The translations under genes and the position numbers were made by a program. Shown piece by piece: positions 51,494 through 59,716 of a stretch of DNA of 61,088 bases. Numbering within the stretch: the first letter of the stretch is position 1; the number at the start of each line of letters is the position of its first letter. The DNA comes from Chloroflexota bacterium. GTDB lineage: Bacteria; Chloroflexota; Dehalococcoidia; JACQUA01. The stretch lies in the NCBI GenBank assembly GCA_016210565.1, contig JACQUA010000039.1:1-61088 (forward strand), written 5' to 3'. The notes under the pieces were generated by a model. That model made no database searches and was not told the DNA's origin. It saw only the letters and a list, made by a program, of their open reading frames with translations.

Positions 51494-51929
51494 GGGTCCG
51501 GAGCTGGCATTGACCAGGTACGCCGAACAGTACGCCAACGACCCGGAGTTCATAGCCGAAGGGCTCGCCATGGAGGTGGTTGAGGAAATGCTGGCGTGCC
51601 TGAAACAAAGGGGGCTGAACCAGACCTGGCTGGCTGAGAAAATGGGAGTGTCCCGGTCCTACATTTCCCGAATCCTCGACGCCGCGCCCAACATGACGCT
51701 CTTGACCATCACCAAGATCGCCGTCGGTCTGGGGACGACGCCGGCGGTTTTCCTGGACTCCAAATCCAGGCAGCCCGGCGCGGTTCAGCACGAACCGGCG
51801 TACCTGGCGGAAACCGCGGATACTGAATATGGCGCCGGGAAGTCCAGGCAACGAATCAAGCCCCGTAGTTCACCGCGGAGACGCCGAGGGCGCAGAGAAG
51901 GGTCTGATCAAGCCGGGACATCGAAATGA
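51483..51929 (+). CDS. HigA-like XRE antitoxin 2
   Basis: A 148-residue HTH antitoxin with AGGAGG before its ATG. FIAEGLAMEVVEEMLACL is followed by the HTH LNQTWLAEKMGVSRSYISRILD and PNMTLLTITKIAVGLGTTP, closely parallel to antitoxin 1. The C-terminus is longer and strongly basic (RSSPRRRRGRREG). It ends 16 bases before res. With its toxin frameshifted it may now serve only as a regulator of this locus. Confidence 0.88.
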   Translation: MVDEGPELALTRYAEQYANDPEFIAEGLAMEVVEEMLACLKQRGLNQTWLAEKMGVSRSYISRILDAAPNMTLLTITKIAVGLGTTPAVFLDSKSRQPGAVQHEPAYLAETADTEYGAGKSRQRIKPRSSPRRRRGRREGSDQAGTSK

Positions 51930-51945
51930 GGAGCGAGTCGCGGAA

Positions 51946-54900
51946 ATGACCACGCCTTCTTCGAACGAACCGGTCCTCATCCAGCCCGTGGAAAGTCCGG
52001 TCATCTGCAAACCGTACTACGAGCCAACCGACCACTATGAGTATGACCGGACTACCGGACGGGCCAACAAGCTGCCGGGCCGGCGGCCCGACGCCTACTG
52101 GTACAAACTGAGCAACGAGGAGGTCCGGCAACATGGCGCACGCCAGGGGAAGCTCGCCCTTCGCCTGAAGCAACCTACCGGTGATGAAATCCGTTTCGAA
52201 CTGGATGAGGGCCGCCGCGACCTTGTCCTGGTCAACAGGCTCCGCGAGGACGTCAAGCGCTGGCGGAACGCCAACTGGGAAGGCGCCACCAACGTCACTA
52301 AAGACCTGCTCCGGCACTGGGGCAGAAAGGACCGCGCCCGGCGGCTGTTCTTCTGCCAGTTGGAGGCGGCGGAGACGGTCATCTTCCTCAATGAAATCCG
52401 GGGGTTGCGAAGGGACGGCAAGAGGGGCAAACCAAGGTGGGAGCCTAAATTCACCGACGCTGACTTCGAGAAGCTGTTTGACGTCCCCGCCGACCCCGGC
52501 TATTCGCCGCTGCCCCGCATGGCCTGCAAGATGGCCACCGGCAGCGGCAAGACCGTCGTGATGGCCATACTGCTCGCCTGGGCCTTCTGCAACCGGGGGC
52601 GCACGCCCAGCGACGACCGCTTCCCCAACGCGGCGCTGGTCTGCTGTCCCAACCTGACGATGATCAAAGAGCGGCTCCAGGTCCTGCGGACGGACAACCG
52701 CGGCAATGACTATTACACCGAATTTGAGCTGGTTCCCCCGCAGTACCATGACCTCCTGCGCGCCGGCAAGGTGCTGGTCACCAACTGGCACTACTTCGCG
52801 CCCGAATCCGAGCACAGCGAAGGCGACCGGAGCTACGCCGTGGTGCAGAAAGGGCAGGAGACCGACGAGGCCTTCGCCCGCCGCCGCCTCGGTGAGCTTT
52901 TCGAACGCGGCCCCATCATGGTCTTCAACGACGAAGGCCACCACGCCTACCGCCCGGCCCCCCTTTCCGAAAAGGAGGCCAGGACCACGGACGCCGAGGT
53001 GAAGAAAGAACGCGAACAGGCCACGGTCTGGGTCCAGGGATTGGACCGGATAAGCAGGGCCTGCGGCGTCAGGTTCTGCCTGGACCTGTCGGCGACGCCC
53101 TTTTACATCGCCGGCAGCGGCTATCCCGAGGGCGAGCCGTTCCCCTGGATCGTGAGCGACTTCGGCCTGGTAGACGCCATCGAGAGCGGGATTACCAAGA
53201 TCCCCCGCCTGCCGGTCAGCGATACCACCGGGCAACCGGACCCGAAGTACTTCCGCTTGTGGCGCAACATCACTAGGAACCTGGCCCCGGCGCAACGGCT
53301 TTCCACCGGCCGTCCGAAGCCAGAGGTAGTGTGGGAACGGGCCGAGGACGCCCTGGTGCAACTGGCCGGGGAGTACAAAGCAAAGTTCGAGTCCATCCGG
53401 CAGGCCAGCGACACCGCACTAAAGGCGCCGCCGGTCATGATCGTTGTCTGCGATAACACGGACATCGCCGCGGTGTTCTTCGAAAACATCTCCGGGCAGT
53501 CCGAGGTGGAGGAAATCCTGGAAGAAGATGACGATGAAAAGGAAGCGACCCCCAGACCGAAGCGCCCGAAGATGCGGGTGAGCTACGGGGCGAGCAAGAC
53601 TTCATTTCCGGAGCTTTTCCAGAACGACCAGGGACGGCTGTGGACCATCCGCATAGACAGCAAGCGGCTGGAGAAGGTGGAGAGCGAGCACCCGGACGCG
53701 ACGCGGGACGAAGCGGCGAAGGAGCTGCGGGAGATCGTCAATACCGTCGGCAAATCCGGCAAGCCGGGGCAGGATGTCCGCTGCGTGGTCTCGGTGGCCA
53801 TGCTGACCGAGGGGTGGGACGCCAGCAACGTGACGCACATCCTGGGCGTCAGGGCCTTCGACAGGCAACTTCTCTGCGAGCAGGTGGTGGGACGCGGCCT
53901 GCGGAGGATGAACTACACGCCGGACCCGGCGACGGAGCTTTTCCCCGAGGAGTATGTCGATGTCTACGGCATCCCCTTCTCGGTGATCCCGTACAAGGGC
54001 AAGACCGGGCGGCCCCCACCGGACAAACCGGTCAACCACGTCTTTGCCCTGCCGGAACGGGCTGCCTATGAGTTGCGTTTTCCTAACGTCGAGGGCTACG
54101 TCTACGCCCTTCAAAGGCCTTCGGTGAAAGCCGACTTCTCGACTCTGGAGAGACTGGTTGTTGAACCGGAACAGACGCCCACGGCCACCTTCTTGCGCAT
54201 TATCACGGACCATCTCGAAGGCGGCGCCCACGGCGGCGGCATGGGCGAGTTCGTGGAGCATAACCGGGCGCAGTATTACGCCCAGAACCACCCGCAGGGG
54301 ATCGAGTTTGAGATCGCCCGGCACGTCGTGGCAGCGCTGGTGGGCGAAGGCCCGCAGGCGCCGGTGCGGGGGAGCGCCAGGATGCGCGGCCGGGCCCGGC
54401 ACGAGCTATTTCCACAGGTGCTCCGCATCGTCCGCCGATACGTCCGGGAGAAGGTGGACTTCCGCGGCGTCAACCCTTGCGAGCTGGGACTCGAAAAGTA
54501 CGTTCGCCGCATAAAAGAGCGCCTGCTGGAGGCCATCTTGCCGGACGAACAACAGGGCGAGACGCCCATCCTGCCCGTGTTGAACAAGTACCTGCCCGTG
54601 GGGCGGACCTCCCACATCAACTTCACCACCAAGCGCAATGTGCACAGCACGCAGCGGTCGCACGTCAACGCCGTCGTCCTCGACAGCACGTGGGAGCAGA
54701 CCGCGGCCTTCTACCTGGAACAGCAGACGGACCACGTCTTCTGCTACGTGCGCAACGACCGGCCCTTCCTGCTGATCCCCTACGAATACGAGGGCGTGGC
54801 CCACCGTTATGAACCCGACTACCTGGTGCGGCTCAAGGGCGGGAAGATGCTGGTGCTGGAAATCAAAGGCGAGGAGGACGATCAGGACCGGGCCAAACAC

Positions 54901-55017
54901 CAGGCCGCGAGGCGGTGGACCATGGCCGTCAATAACTGGGCGCGGCTGGGGCGGTGGGAGTTCGCCGTGTGCCGGGACGCGCAAACGCTGCCGCGGTTGA
55001 TCTCCGGCATGACGTAG
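51946..55017 (+). CDS. res: Type III-like restriction subunit (Res): helicase-nuclease
   Basis: A 1023-residue superfamily 2 helicase with a nuclease end. Walker A MATGSGKT at residues 196-203, a DEGHH box (motif II) at 329-333, SATPF (motif III) at 382-386, EGWDASNV near 620 and GRGLRRM (motif VI) near 648. The C-terminus has YEPDYLV (Asp958) and LEIKGEE (Glu972, Lys974), the PD-(D/E)XK endonuclease. The ATG at 51946 was chosen because it begins just after antitoxin 2; GGAG lies 12 bases upstream. It cuts DNA lacking the Mod methylation by translocation, as type III enzymes do. Mod and Res are about 2 kb apart, with the toxin-antitoxin modules between. Confidence 0.93.
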   Translation: MTTPSSNEPVLIQPVESPVICKPYYEPTDHYEYDRTTGRANKLPGRRPDAYWYKLSNEEVRQHGARQGKLALRLKQPTGDEIRFELDEGRRDLVLVNRLREDVKRWRNANWEGATNVTKDLLRHWGRKDRARRLFFCQLEAAETVIFLNEIRGLRRDGKRGKPRWEPKFTDADFEKLFDVPADPGYSPLPRMACKMATGSGKTVVMAILLAWAFCNRGRTPSDDRFPNAALVCCPNLTMIKERLQVLRTDNRGNDYYTEFELVPPQYHDLLRAGKVLVTNWHYFAPESEHSEGDRSYAVVQKGQETDEAFARRRLGELFERGPIMVFNDEGHHAYRPAPLSEKEARTTDAEVKKEREQATVWVQGLDRISRACGVRFCLDLSATPFYIAGSGYPEGEPFPWIVSDFGLVDAIESGITKIPRLPVSDTTGQPDPKYFRLWRNITRNLAPAQRLSTGRPKPEVVWERAEDALVQLAGEYKAKFESIRQASDTALKAPPVMIVVCDNTDIAAVFFENISGQSEVEEILEEDDDEKEATPRPKRPKMRVSYGASKTSFPELFQNDQGRLWTIRIDSKRLEKVESEHPDATRDEAAKELREIVNTVGKSGKPGQDVRCVVSVAMLTEGWDASNVTHILGVRAFDRQLLCEQVVGRGLRRMNYTPDPATELFPEEYVDVYGIPFSVIPYKGKTGRPPPDKPVNHVFALPERAAYELRFPNVEGYVYALQRPSVKADFSTLERLVVEPEQTPTATFLRIITDHLEGGAHGGGMGEFVEHNRAQYYAQNHPQGIEFEIARHVVAALVGEGPQAPVRGSARMRGRARHELFPQVLRIVRRYVREKVDFRGVNPCELGLEKYVRRIKERLLEAILPDEQQGETPILPVLNKYLPVGRTSHINFTTKRNVHSTQRSHVNAVVLDSTWEQTAAFYLEQQTDHVFCYVRNDRPFLLIPYEYEGVAHRYEPDYLVRLKGGKMLVLEIKGEEDDQDRAKHQAARRWTMAVNNWARLGRWEFAVCRDAQTLPRLISGMT

Positions 55018-55518
55018 GGGCGGACCCACGTGTCCGCCCGCAGCCGCCGCCCACGTTGAAAGGCGTCCCCCTGCGGAAACCCCGATTGCATCGCTGACCA
55101 TTACCACATCTTGTGCTGGACACAATACATGTTGGACAGGGACGACCCGTAGGGTGGGTTAAGTCCCGATGGTAATCGGGACGAACCCACCATAGTGGCA
55201 GAAGTAGAACAAAGCTGTGAACGCGAATCTGCCGGAATGGTGGGTTCGCGCAACCGCCCCCTTCAGCGCTACCCCGTTTGCGCTTAACCCACCCTACGCC
55301 ATTGTGTCCAGCCGTCGAGATGTGGGTAAGTACCAGATTGCATCAGGGCGCAGGGGAGACGCCTTACCTCGTGCCACGCCGCGCCAGCCGGCTTCGGCCA
55401 GAGGGCCTGTTGACAGCAATTCAAACGGCGGTGTAGAATCGCCGCATGGTCCCCTCGCACGGGCCATTCACGAACCCTTCCAAGTTGACATAGCAAAATC
55501 TAGCCGCAGGAGGTCCAA
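55018..55518. repeat. Repeat-rich gap res / UbiD4
   Basis: 501 bases without a gene. A GTAGGGGCGGACCC fragment follows the res stop. GTAGGGTGGGTTAAG at 55149 and CTTAACCCACCCTACG ending at 55298 form a large inverted unit, with GAACCCACCATAG and GGTGGGTTCGCG inside it and a CCCGATGGTAATCGGG palindrome near 55167. Related pieces lie at 18548-18562 and 34405-34470. The UbiD4 promoter lies at the end. Confidence 0.7.
55410..55439 (+). promoter_or_regulatory. Promoter of UbiD4
   Basis: TTGACA at 55410-55415 and TAGAAT at 55434-55439 are 18 bases apart, about 80 bases upstream of the UbiD4 start. This is the best housekeeping-type promoter in the window. Confidence 0.6.
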
Positions 55519-56967
55519 TTGTCCGACGATTTAAGAGGGTTCATAGCCAGGGCGCAGGAAATCGGAGAGGTAAAGATCATAGAGGGGGCTGATTGGGACC
55601 TGGAGATAGGGGCTATCACGGCCTGGCAGGGAGAGTCCGGCAATTCCCCGTTGCTCCTGTTCGACAAGATCAAGGGTTATCCGCCCGGGTACCGGGTCGT
55701 CTCCAACCTGTTCATCACGCCCAAACGCATAGCCCTGGCCCAGGGGCTGCCGCCGGATGCGAAGGGAATGGACCTTGTCAGGGCCTGGCGGGACCAGGAG
55801 AAAAGCAAAGGCGAGTTCAAGCCGCTGCCACCGGTTGAAGTCGCCAGCGCCCCGGTCAAAGAGAATGTCCACACCGGCAGCGATGTCGACCTTTTCGAGT
55901 TTCCAACACCCAAATGGCATGAGGAAGACGGCGGGCGGTACATCGGCACCGGCCACACGGTCATAGTGAGGGACCCTGACGAGGGCCGCGTGAACATCGG
56001 GACCTACCGGGTACAAATCCACGACAAGACCACCGCCACCATGTTCATCGCTCCGGGCAAGCACGCCGACATCATCAGGAGAAAATACTGGGCCAAAGGG
56101 CGGGGCTGCCCCATGGCCATCTGCTGCGGACAGGAACCGGTCCTGTGGTCCACGTCGACGCGGCAGTTGCCGTGGGAGGTGTCCGAATACGATTTTGCGG
56201 GCTGGCTCAAGGGCAAGCCTATCGAGGTTACCAGGGGGATCACCACAGACCTGCCCATCCCCGCTACCGGGGAGATTGTCCTCGAAGGAGAGATGGTGCC
56301 GCCGGAAGTGGAAACCAGGGTCGAGGGCCCTTTCGGGGAGTGGAACGGATACTACGGCAGCGGGTCGAGACCGGAGCCCGCCTTCAAGGTCACGTCCATC
56401 CTGCACCGGAACGACCCCATCATCATGGGGGCGCCGCCATCCATGCTTATCACTCCTTACACCCTGGCCAGGCATATCCAGAGGGCGGCGGTCACCTGGA
56501 ATGAGCTGGACGCGCGGGTCCCCGGGGTGAAAGGGGTCTGGTTTGTGGAGGAAGCCGGAGGCGCCACCATTGCGATAATCTCGATCAAGCAGGCCTATCC
56601 GGGACATGCGAAACAGGCGGCCATGTCGGTCGGCTCCGGGCTTTACGCCGCCTTCCATCTCGTGTGGATTATTGTCGTTGACGATGACATAGACCCTTCC
56701 AACATATCACAGGTCCTGTGGGCCCTGGGTACCCGGTGCGACGTCGCCGAGGCGGTGGATATCGTCAGGGGATGCTGGACATCGGCCCTGAAGCCCGCGT
56801 TGCCTCCCCACAAGAGAGAATGGGGCGACTTTACCCACGGGCAAGCCCTGGTCCTGGCCTGCAAGCCGTTCTACTGGATCGACAAGTTCCCCCATGCCAT
56901 AAGGACCAGCCCGGACCTGTTGGACCGGGTGAAGGCCAAATGGGGCAACCTCTTTGGACCCGCTTAA
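55519..56967 (+). CDS. UbiD family decarboxylase 4
   Basis: A 482-residue UbiD-family enzyme. VNIGTYRVQIHD and VEGPFGEWNGYYG (Glu269, Glu274) keep the catalytic residues, and IIVVDDDIDPSNISQVLWALGTRCD is the C-terminal signature. The start is TTG with AGGAGG five bases upstream. The N-terminus (GADWDLEIGAIT) is nearly the same as in UbiD1 (GADWDLEIGTIT). It heads a plus-strand series with SBP11, the NMT1-like protein and SBP12, and is the first catabolic gene after the defence island. Confidence 0.93.
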   Translation: MSDDLRGFIARAQEIGEVKIIEGADWDLEIGAITAWQGESGNSPLLLFDKIKGYPPGYRVVSNLFITPKRIALAQGLPPDAKGMDLVRAWRDQEKSKGEFKPLPPVEVASAPVKENVHTGSDVDLFEFPTPKWHEEDGGRYIGTGHTVIVRDPDEGRVNIGTYRVQIHDKTTATMFIAPGKHADIIRRKYWAKGRGCPMAICCGQEPVLWSTSTRQLPWEVSEYDFAGWLKGKPIEVTRGITTDLPIPATGEIVLEGEMVPPEVETRVEGPFGEWNGYYGSGSRPEPAFKVTSILHRNDPIIMGAPPSMLITPYTLARHIQRAAVTWNELDARVPGVKGVWFVEEAGGATIAIISIKQAYPGHAKQAAMSVGSGLYAAFHLVWIIVVDDDIDPSNISQVLWALGTRCDVAEAVDIVRGCWTSALKPALPPHKREWGDFTHGQALVLACKPFYWIDKFPHAIRTSPDLLDRVKAKWGNLFGPA

Positions 56968-57010
56968 GCGTTATGCAAACAGGGCCGGGTAACTAGATGA
57001 AAATAAGCCG

Positions 57011-57150
57011 TCTTTGCGAGGAGCCAAGCGACGAAGCAATGTCCTCCGCTTTGCGAAAGTCCGCTCCGTTCCGAGAGTCCCGCCAGGTCGGGACAAGACG
57101 GACAGGATGGCCAACCAACCAGGGGATTGCTTCGCTTCGCTCGCGATGAC
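57011..57150. repeat. Long GCGAAGCAATC inverted element
   Basis: TCTTTGCGAGGAGCCAAGCG...GAAGCAATG at the left and GGGATTGCTTCGCTTCGCTCGCGATGACG at the right, about 80 bases apart, form imperfect inverted ends. It is a longer relative of the perfect element at 32412-32481 and lies between UbiD4 and SBP11. Confidence 0.7.
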
Positions 57151-57198
57151 GTTCGTAAAAGCTTTGTTCATACAAAGAAACACAGAAAAGGAGTGACG

Positions 57199-58362
57199 AT
57201 GAATAGGTTGTTATCGGTATGGATCATTGTTCTGTTAGCGGGTTTACTGTCCGGTAGCTGCAAGCAAGCAGCTCCGCCCGCGCCTGCAGAGGAGTTGAAA
57301 GCCCCTGCCGCAAAGGCGACTGGCTCTGTTTCCAGGGCTGCCTGGGAGCAAGAATGGGAGAGCGTACTGGCGGGAGCCAGGAAGGAGGGGGCGCTTTCCT
57401 TTATGGGCAGTGTGGGTGGCCCCTTCCGCGACGTAGGTGCGGAAAAGCATTTGAAAGAGAAATACGGCTTGACCATGGATATCATCGCGGGCGGGGCCTC
57501 GGAGCTCATCCCCAAGCTGGTGGCTGAGCGCAGAGCGGGGATCCTCAGGGGAGACGTTTTCATACTCTCAACCGCCAGCATGGCCAATGGACTGAAGCCG
57601 AGCGGCCTCACTGAATCCCTGGACCGGATAATATTCCTGCCCGAGGCACTGGACCCCAAAGCCTGGTACAAAGGCGATGTCCCCTGGGTTGACAAGGACC
57701 ACAACCAGATCGCCCTCCTCGGGCTCCCTATGGCGCCGGTGGTAGTAAATACAGAGGTGGTCAAGCCGGGAGAAATCAAGTCATACCGCGACATTCTTAA
57801 CCCCAAATGGAAGGGACGCATCGCACTTATGGACCCCACTCAAAGCGGGGCCGGCACCATGTGGTTTCAAGCGATGGCCGAGGGTATCATGGACCTGAAT
57901 TACCTGCGTGAGTTTGCCAGGCAGGAGCCAACCATCACCCGGACCGACCGGCTGATGGGCGAATGGGTAAGCCGCGGCAGGTATCCCATATCGGTGGGAC
58001 TGGGAAACAAGATAGTGGAAGAATTCAAGAGGGTCGGGTCCCCCATAGAGTCGGTAATACCGGCGGAGGGCACTTACGTTTATACTTCCAGCGGCGCTAT
58101 CGTCATGCTGAAGAACCCAGAGCATCCGAATGCGGCAAAGCTATTCGTGAACTGGATACTGACGAAAGAAGGAATAACCTGGCTCTCCAGGGCCTATGGC
58201 GGCCAGAGCTCCAGAGTGGATGTTCCCACCGACTTTCTCGACCAGAAGCAGTTGCGGCAGCCGGGGGTGAAATATCTCAACCTCGATTCCGAAGAACTGG
58301 CCATGAAAGGACCCGAGTATTATAAGTTAGCTGCGGAGGTATTTGCTGGCTCATTAAAGTAG
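57199..58362 (+). CDS. SBP11: extracellular solute-binding lipoprotein
   Basis: A 387-residue SBP. The ATG at 57199 follows AAAGGAG; signal ends in LSGSC (Cys21). Hallmark AAWEQEWESVLAGARKEG. NPKWKGRIALMDPTQSGAGT, GIMDLNYLREFARQEP, GEWVSRGRYPI, HPNAAKLFVNWILTKEG and DVPTDFLDQ. It is closest to SBP12: GGASELIPK, PSGLTESLD, KAWYKGDVPWVDKDHNQ and GIMDLNYLRE are nearly shared. With SBP12 it brackets the NMT1-like gene. Receptor role by family; ligand unknown. Confidence 0.9.
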   Translation: MNRLLSVWIIVLLAGLLSGSCKQAAPPAPAEELKAPAAKATGSVSRAAWEQEWESVLAGARKEGALSFMGSVGGPFRDVGAEKHLKEKYGLTMDIIAGGASELIPKLVAERRAGILRGDVFILSTASMANGLKPSGLTESLDRIIFLPEALDPKAWYKGDVPWVDKDHNQIALLGLPMAPVVVNTEVVKPGEIKSYRDILNPKWKGRIALMDPTQSGAGTMWFQAMAEGIMDLNYLREFARQEPTITRTDRLMGEWVSRGRYPISVGLGNKIVEEFKRVGSPIESVIPAEGTYVYTSSGAIVMLKNPEHPNAAKLFVNWILTKEGITWLSRAYGGQSSRVDVPTDFLDQKQLRQPGVKYLNLDSEELAMKGPEYYKLAAEVFAGSLK

Positions 58363-58612
58363 AGAAAAAGCAGTCAGCAGTCAGCTATCAGCTTTCAGTC
58401 CCCACCTGCCCGGGCGCGCTGCTCTAGCGGTGGGGGTCGTAGCCGCTCCGCTCTGCGAGAGTCCACGACTCCGTCGGGACAGGTCTTCAGCCTGCGGGGG
58501 CGGGGAAAAGTGAAGCACGTAGATAGGTCATGCATAAAATGGGATTATCTGATGCAGGTCAAAATTTGGGAACAAATAGACTATCACCTCGTCTCAGGAA
58601 AAGGAGTGGCAC
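58363..58612. other. Gap SBP11 / NMT1-like gene
   Basis: No gene in 250 bases. AGTCAGCAGTCAGCTATCAGC repeats (about 58370-58398) match the tract at 33014-33064. A GC-rich middle and an AT-rich end (GCATAAAATGGGATTATC near 58531) follow; the end could hold a promoter but no -35 is clear. Confidence 0.45.
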
Positions 58613-59584
58613 TTGCAGAGAAAGATAATGGCTTCCGCGGGACACTTTCATTTCTTCCACCGCACCGCAGCCATAATGGCCGAGCGTCGAGGTTACTTCA
58701 AAGAAGAAGGGTTGGGAGATGTCGAGATCAAGGCTGCCGGGGAAGACGAGCTGTCAATCGAGGGCCTGAAGTCGGGAAAGATAGACTTCGTCCTGGACGT
58801 GAGGCCGCTGGTGGTCATCAGCGAAAACAACAGGGGATCGGATGTTTACATCGTCGGCGGCATGATATCTAACGTGCCGACCTCTCTGCATGGCGCCAGG
58901 GGAATACGGAGCGTGGCTGACCTGAAGGGCAAACGGGTGGGACTGGTGGAGTCCGGAGGGGGACGGGAGGCGCTGTGGGTAAAGGACCTGCTCCGCCGGC
59001 ACGGTTTCGACCTGAACAAGGACGTCACGTTCGTGACTCAGGTCGGGCATACAGGACTGCAGAATCAGAGACCGCGGTTGGACCGCGGAGATCACCAGGC
59101 GGTCCTTATAGCGGCGCCAAACTCCGACCAGGCAGTCAAAGAGGGCTACCTGCGCCTCGCCAGGCGGTCCGACGAGTTCCCGGACTACCCGGACCGGGTG
59201 GTGGCCACGACCGGGGCCATGATCGCGCAGCATCCGGGGACCGTCAAGGGCTTTCTAAAGGGACTCATCAGGGGCTACCGGTTTGTCAAACAGGAAAGAA
59301 ACTGGCCGGAAATAGTCAAGATGGTGAACGACTATCACTGGGAAAGGGACATGGGCTGGGAGAATTTCGACCGCTCGCGGCTGAACACCCCGTATTCGCT
59401 TATCGAATACATTCCTTACGATGGTTCGGTCACCAGGAAATCGCTGGAAGTGGTGATTACCCAGGCCAGAGGTCTGGGGCTGCTGCCTGAAGGAGTCAGG
59501 GTGGAGCAAGCAACCAAGTTTGAATTTGTTGAACAAGCGGCAAAGGAGCTGAACGAGAAGTTCGGGCCTCGAGGATACGAATGA
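58613..59584 (+). CDS. NMT1/THI5-like binding-fold protein without signal peptide
   Basis: A 323-residue protein with the ABC-type nitrate/taurine/pyrimidine binding fold (PF09084 relatives). The TTG at 58613 has AGGAG six bases upstream. The fold starts at once (HFFHRTAAIMAERRGYFKEEGL), with no signal peptide or lipobox, so it should stay in the cytoplasm. Later blocks are DLKGKRVGLVESGGG near residue 105, NPGTVKGF-like QHPGTVKGFLKGLIRGYRFV near residue 205, and a C-terminal helical end. Signal-less members of this fold include 4,5-dihydroxyphthalate decarboxylase, so it could be an enzyme for an aromatic acid rather than a transporter receptor. It lies between SBP11 and SBP12 and after UbiD4. 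Confidence 0.82.
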   Translation: MQRKIMASAGHFHFFHRTAAIMAERRGYFKEEGLGDVEIKAAGEDELSIEGLKSGKIDFVLDVRPLVVISENNRGSDVYIVGGMISNVPTSLHGARGIRSVADLKGKRVGLVESGGGREALWVKDLLRRHGFDLNKDVTFVTQVGHTGLQNQRPRLDRGDHQAVLIAAPNSDQAVKEGYLRLARRSDEFPDYPDRVVATTGAMIAQHPGTVKGFLKGLIRGYRFVKQERNWPEIVKMVNDYHWERDMGWENFDRSRLNTPYSLIEYIPYDGSVTRKSLEVVITQARGLGLLPEGVRVEQATKFEFVEQAAKELNEKFGPRGYE

Positions 59585-59716
59585 AGAGCCCACTGGAGAT
59601 GCCATCTCCCCGTTTTTCAAAGGGCGACTAAGGGGGATTTCATTGTGATGGCCGGGCCGCGGGACAATCCCCCTTTCTCCCCCTTTTGCGAAAGGCGGAG
59701 AAGAAAGGAGTGCAGA

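Noticed and set aside
51856..53361. 501-codon open frame antisense to res
   Set aside because: The opposite strand carries intact helicase motifs; the antisense frame lacks a ribosome site and family features.
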